Below are positions 42,701 through 44,766 of a stretch of 44,766 nucleotides of DNA, piece after piece. This stretch comes from an uncultured Prolixibacteraceae bacterium (GTDB taxonomy: Bacteria > Bacteroidota > Bacteroidia > Bacteroidales > Prolixibacteraceae). Positions within the stretch are counted from its first letter, which is position 1; each line of letters opens with the position of its first letter. The stretch is from contig CALGIG010000129.1 in assembly GCA_937915865.1 (NCBI GenBank), positions 1-44,766 of the forward strand, written 5' to 3'. The notes under the pieces were generated by a model. The model was not told the origin of the DNA. It did not search any database and worked only from the letters and a program-made list of their open reading frames with translations. Made by a program: the position numbers and the translations under genes.

Positions 42701-42966
42701 TGCTTTCGCTGGGTTTCTCCAAAGCCAGCATTCAACGCATGGTGCTACGCGAAAAGTTCTTCCTGATGCTGGTGGCTGTGTTGATTGGCCTGATACCGGC
42801 TGTTTTGAGTGGTTTGCCAACGCTGCTTTCTTCGCTTTATGCCAGCCTGTGGATTTGGCTGCCGGCTATTTCTGTCCTGGTTATTTTAAGCGGAACAATT
42901 TTCAGCCTGATTGCTATCCGAATGGCTTTCAGGCAAAATTTGGTTCAGGCGTTGAGGAATGAGTAA
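39733..42966 (+). CDS. Large FtsX-type ABC permease
   Basis: A 1077-aa inner-membrane protein built as two fused FtsX-like units. One N-terminal helix (about 18-40) is followed by a very large periplasmic domain (about 45-475). A first set of helices lies at about 475-610, further helices at about 640-690 and 720-735, and a second periplasmic part (about 740-960) precedes a final three-helix bundle. Such permeases work with LolD/MacB ATPases to move lipoproteins, peptides or other envelope substrates. The ATPase lies 1.8 kb upstream. The last 20 codons recur twice downstream. Confidence 0.9.
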   Translation: MSLTKYILRSIRHYLKLNFTIVLGIALSTAILVGALIIGDSVRYSLQQITVQRLGKTTQVITAGERLFGTDLAGKMAAKTNAKVAPVLRANGFGVINGGEIHINQLAVWGIDKTFSEFSNSPELFNLMGNEVAINENLASLSGLKVGDQLLLRLNKLNTFPANTPFVSEKEATVSFQVSVAKILKTDELGNFNLKNIQSAPRNVFLNLDELNRQMGLQEKANVLLFAGVGASADLPKMLQESWTLSDLNLTIRENQSLNYTELISDRVFVESAVEQFAVKSLSGAKSVFSYFVNDFTVGDRQTPYSFVSTDENLSGNQMAVSEWLAEDLKAKVGDAVKVSYFEVGPLRRLVQKDTTFVISSIFKMEGEKADPQLAPVIPGLSDAGNCRDWKTAVPVDLKKIRPNDEAYWNKYKGTPKAFISPETARKLWKNRFGESTAIRVDGLKKTEFEKTLLAGLIPSQVGFELTNVKSDGMAAANGGTDFGGLFIGLSFFVLFAAVLLAFLLFKLSLNFRRQEIGTLTALGFSLKQLLKIYLAEASLLIIFGIIIGLPFAIFYNNLILKAVNSIWVDIVRTSIVNISIQPISLLVGSLSIAFISVVTVWLILNRFLKNEVIALQRKTVSEKQKNGKWSLRLGLGLIILSLAILLGMGFKSGEINPDMFFTAGFGFLPGLILLFDFALQRLAIQEKSMNFSVKNLLLKRIAGERRRNVMIVSFLSVGVFMVVSTGLYRKDLTAHADLPSSGTGGYDYFVETTMPVLFDVNTPKGRDDLNIPDSAQVVQFQVQQGDDASCLNLNKISRPRLMAFNPVVFDRRGAFTFATRTGELDAEHPWSTLNKTLAGGVIPAIADQTVIQWGLMKSVGDTLMYKTEDGKDLKLKLVGGLANSIFQGNVLISDEHFNRAFPSVSGSNVFLVDVKDTVSVVSDLQSGMRNYGPEISRATDRLLSFYTVENTYLNIFLMLGALGLLIGTLGLGILIFRITFEQISEYALLLSLGFSKASIQRMVLREKFFLMLVAVLIGLIPAVLSGLPTLLSSLYASLWIWLPAISVLVILSGTIFSLIAIRMAFRQNLVQALRNE

Positions 42967-42970
42967 GATG

Positions 42971-43363
42971 CTATTCGTTTAGCAGTTCTTCGATTTTGGC
43001 TATAAACAATTTGGAAGGCTCAAACAGGCGGCGAACCGTGTCTCCATCGAAGTCGAAAAAGTCGTTGTAATCGCCTTTTTGCCTTTTCTCGAATAAATCG
43101 GTATATTGCCGGGCGAAACCCTTGCTGATTTTTCCAGTCTGGACGAAGTGTTGCCCGAATTTTTGGCGGCATCCTGAATGGCTCGACGTTTCAATTCCAT
43201 TTTTAACCAATAGGGCTCCAACTGCATAAAAGCAGGCATAATACAAGCGGTTGATTGCCGTGTTCCAAAACTCGTTTTGAATCAAAGTTTCAACCTCCAG
43301 GATGGTTTCTTTAGCCCGATTAAGGCGGTATCTGACGTAGTCTTCCGGTTGATAGTCGGTCAT
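42971..43363 (-). CDS. HEPN-domain protein, likely toxin
   Basis: A 130-aa helical HEPN protein (start ATG 43363, behind an AGGAGG-like site on the minus strand; a longer in-frame start lies inside the upstream gene). The conserved core is NRLYYACFYAVGALL (38-52). A strict R-x4-6-H motif is not clear: the helix position is Tyr, and R66-x5-H72 is an alternative of unknown meaning. It overlaps the stop of the MNT gene by ATGA. By knowledge of HepT/MntA-type pairs this would be the RNase toxin. Confidence 0.85.
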   Translation of the reverse strand: MTDYQPEDYVRYRLNRAKETILEVETLIQNEFWNTAINRLYYACFYAVGALLVKNGIETSSHSGCRQKFGQHFVQTGKISKGFARQYTDLFEKRQKGDYNDFFDFDGDTVRRLFEPSKLFIAKIEELLNE

Positions 43364-43677
43364 AGCAACATCCCCTCCTTCATTACATTCGAATAAAATG
43401 GAGTGATCCGGTATTTGGTTTTCCATTCATTCTCAGAATAAACCATTGGGCTGATGATTTCGCCGGTTTCAAATTCCAGGTCGTAAAGCGGGTAGGTGAT
43501 GCGTTGTTCTATTTCGGAGGTGATTTTATCTTTGTTGAGCAATATCAGCAAGTCCCAGTCTGAGTCTGACCGGGAATTTCCACGGGCACGCGATCCGTAC
43601 AAATAGATTTTAGCAGTTGGTTCCTGTTGCTGAACCAATCGTTTGATCTTTTGCAATATGTTTTCGTTTGTCCTCAT
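43360..43677 (-). CDS. MNT nucleotidyltransferase, likely antitoxin
   Basis: A 105-aa minimal nucleotidyltransferase with the exact GSx10DxD motif (G28-S29, D40, D42). In HEPN-MNT systems this protein neutralises the HEPN toxin, in studied cases by adding AMP groups. It is upstream of and overlapping the HEPN gene on the minus strand. Both lie in a short interval between two copies of the permease 3' end. Confidence 0.88.
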   Translation of the reverse strand: MRTNENILQKIKRLVQQQEPTAKIYLYGSRARGNSRSDSDWDLLILLNKDKITSEIEQRITYPLYDLEFETGEIISPMVYSENEWKTKYRITPFYSNVMKEGMLL

Positions 43678-43705
43678 AGCACAAATTTAATGAATTTGGA
43701 GCTAA

Positions 43706-43765
43706 TTAATCGCTATCCGATTGGCTTTCAAACAAAATTTGGTTCAGGCGTTGCGGAATGAGTAA
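43706..43765 (+). pseudogene. Second copy of the permease 3' end
   Basis: Nineteen codons read LIAIRLAFKQNLVQALRNE-stop, nearly identical to the permease end at 42907-42966. A stop codon stands directly upstream (43703-43705). The similarity also runs about 10 bp past the stop (ATGCTATTC), to the last codons of the minus-strand gene. Confidence 0.88.
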
Positions 43766-43769
43766 AATG

Positions 43770-44362
43770 CTATTCTTCGCCTTCATCCAATTCGTTGATC
43801 TTCTTTGATTCAGGCAAGAAATTATCGGATGTAGTAACCTTTTCCCCGCTTTCTTTCTCCAGTTCTTTCAAGGCATTTCCGGCTATTTTCCCTCCAATTT
43901 TTGCTGCAGCTTTGCTCTCTGTAAATCCTTGTGCATTTTTTGCGCGGGTTACTTTTGTTGTTGAGGCTTCTCCAAGCATCGAAAACAGCAATTCAAGATC
44001 GGTCATGTGGTCTCTCAGATTTTGATTTTTCAGGCCTTTTTACCTTTTTATATTCTGAAGGAGTCAGCCCAAAGGTGGCTTTCGAAATCTCCGCTGTCAA
44101 TATTGCGTATTCCAACTGTTCTTTTACTCCCCGGTTCTTCCATTCGTCGGTTAGTTCTTTCGACCCAAAGGGTGGGTACAATTTGTACCCACCCTTTGGC
44201 GAGTGCTTCGTCACGCTGGCGCATACGTTTAATATACTGCTTTGGGTCTTTGCTTTCTGTTAAAATCAATACCACATCCTCTACAACAAAATACCATTTC
44301 TGTTCCGATTCGTTCCAAACCGATCTAATTTGCTTGTTTTCAAAAAGTTTAATGTTGCTCAT
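43770..44362 (-). pseudogene. Broken BRO-N/DinD-like gene
   Basis: Three pieces in three frames together resemble one BRO-N protein. The N-terminal part (from ATG 44362) has KWYFVVEDVVLILTESKDP to VQIVPTLW. A middle part has ELTDEWKNRGVKEQ to FGLTPSEYKK, and a C-terminal part has MTDLELLFSMLGEAS to ESKKINELDEGEE. The stretch that should join the N-terminal and middle parts (about 100 residues) is deleted. A one-base insertion in an A5 run near 44020 breaks the second junction. BRO-N/DinD-like proteins are phage- and stress-associated DNA-binding proteins. Not functional as it stands. Confidence 0.85.
44165..44199. repeat. Perfect 17-bp-arm palindrome at the deletion joint
   Basis: CCAAAGGGTGGGTACAA and its exact complement are separated by one T. 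It codes part of the BRO-N N-terminal domain (KGWVQIVPTLW) and lies directly beside the point where about 100 codons are missing. Confidence 0.85.
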
Positions 44363-44422
44363 GGTGGAGTTTTCGATTACTCAAAAATATTCATTTCTGC
44401 TGACTTTAAGAATTTTATAAAC

Positions 44423-44530
44423 CCTTATCTTTTTTCAGTACTGGTTGTTATTTACGGGCTACTCTTTAGCTTTGTAGCTATTCGCATAGCATTCAGGCAA
44501 AATTTGGTGCAGGCGTTGCGGAATGAATGA
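44423..44530 (+). pseudogene. Third, diverged copy of a permease 3' end
   Basis: Translates to FSVLVVIYGLLFSFVAIRIA and then FRQNLVQALRNE-stop, matching the last helix and tail of the permease at 42870-42966 over about 32 residues. It is more diverged upstream than the second copy, so it looks like the remnant of a paralogous permease gene. No start or upstream gene body is present. Confidence 0.82.
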
Positions 44531-44548
44531 GCGGTATTTGAGGATTTA

Positions 44549-44579
44549 GTCAGGGCTTCACTCCAAGTGAAACCCTGAC
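44549..44579. terminator. Hairpin after the permease remnant
   Basis: GTCAGGGCTTCACT and AGTGAAACCCTGAC pair over 14 bp with one mismatch and a 3-nt loop. There is no long T tract, so termination is uncertain. Confidence 0.5.
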
Positions 44580-44583
44580 TTGT

Positions 44584-44766
44584 TTGCTGGGCAAAGCAAG
44601 CAAATACACGAATACTTTTGGTCGGGATACAGTTGTTCGTTTTGACTATTCCGGATTATTATTGTTTGCTAAGTCAAACTACCACTTTGATAATTGAAAC
44701 CTATATTTGAACAGGGCAAACTCACACTTTTCCTCAATAAAAGCTTTGAATTTTTTCTTCATATTT
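44584..44766. other. Window end, no clear gene
   Basis: AT-rich. A minus-strand frame of 27 codons starting at ATG 44762 (MKKKFKAFIEEKCEFALFKY) ends at TAG near 44679. It could be a small gene or the 3' end of a gene that starts beyond the window; it cannot be settled here. Confidence 0.3.

Overview
This window looks like chromosomal DNA of a Bacteroidota bacterium, probably of the Bacteroidales/Marinilabiliales type (inference). The signs are moderate AT richness, few Shine-Dalgarno-like starts, -7 boxes of the form TAnnTTTG, Bacteroidota gene families, and many palindromic intergenic repeats of the kind seen in free-living members of this phylum. No rRNA, tRNA or CRISPR was seen.

1-16 kb is mostly housekeeping. 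In order: an SDR oxidoreductase and its AraC-type neighbour; a secreted Cys-type glutathione peroxidase; dnaX with an A10 slippage site that should give both gamma and tau; ferritin; a RelA/SpoT synthetase whose hydrolase site is degenerate; two TPR proteins; an uncharacterised 497-aa protein; and a four-gene ribose-scavenging operon (ribokinase, ADP-ribosylglycohydrolase-like lipoprotein, secreted nucleoside hydrolase, RbsP-like permease). An orphan 172-aa protein and a lone receiver-domain protein follow.

16.5-37 kb is a one-strand cluster that I consider the most interesting part. Three tandem paralogous secreted PQQ-type beta-propellers are followed by a membrane-anchored propeller, an anchored NHL-type propeller, a tiny Tat-exported Cys-rich protein, a Tat-exported polyferredoxin (NapG-like), a membrane polyferredoxin (NapH/NosR-like) and another anchored propeller. 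Next come a fused NuoE-ferredoxin-NuoF-ferredoxin protein, an SGNH esterase, a NuoG/GltD-like flavoprotein that lacks its pyridine-nucleotide domain, a ThuA-like protein, another propeller and a GT4 glycosyltransferase. Together they could link cytoplasmic NADH/ferredoxin chemistry, through a quinone-reactive membrane ferredoxin, to periplasmic propeller proteins. No terminal reductase or obvious dehydrogenase is present, so substrate and direction are unknown.

37-44.7 kb holds a LolD/MacB-type ABC ATPase and a large FtsX-type permease, with RhuM and DUF1697 genes inserted between them. Behind the permease its 3' end appears three times. These copies separate an MNT-HEPN toxin-antitoxin pair and a broken BRO-N/DinD-like gene, so this looks like a cassette-insertion or decayed-paralogue hot spot.

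Several classes of palindromic repeat run through the second half: REP-like arrays around a RAYT/IS200-type transposase, CCCTCC-type palindromes, foldback elements, and repeats that enter coding sequence or supply start codons.
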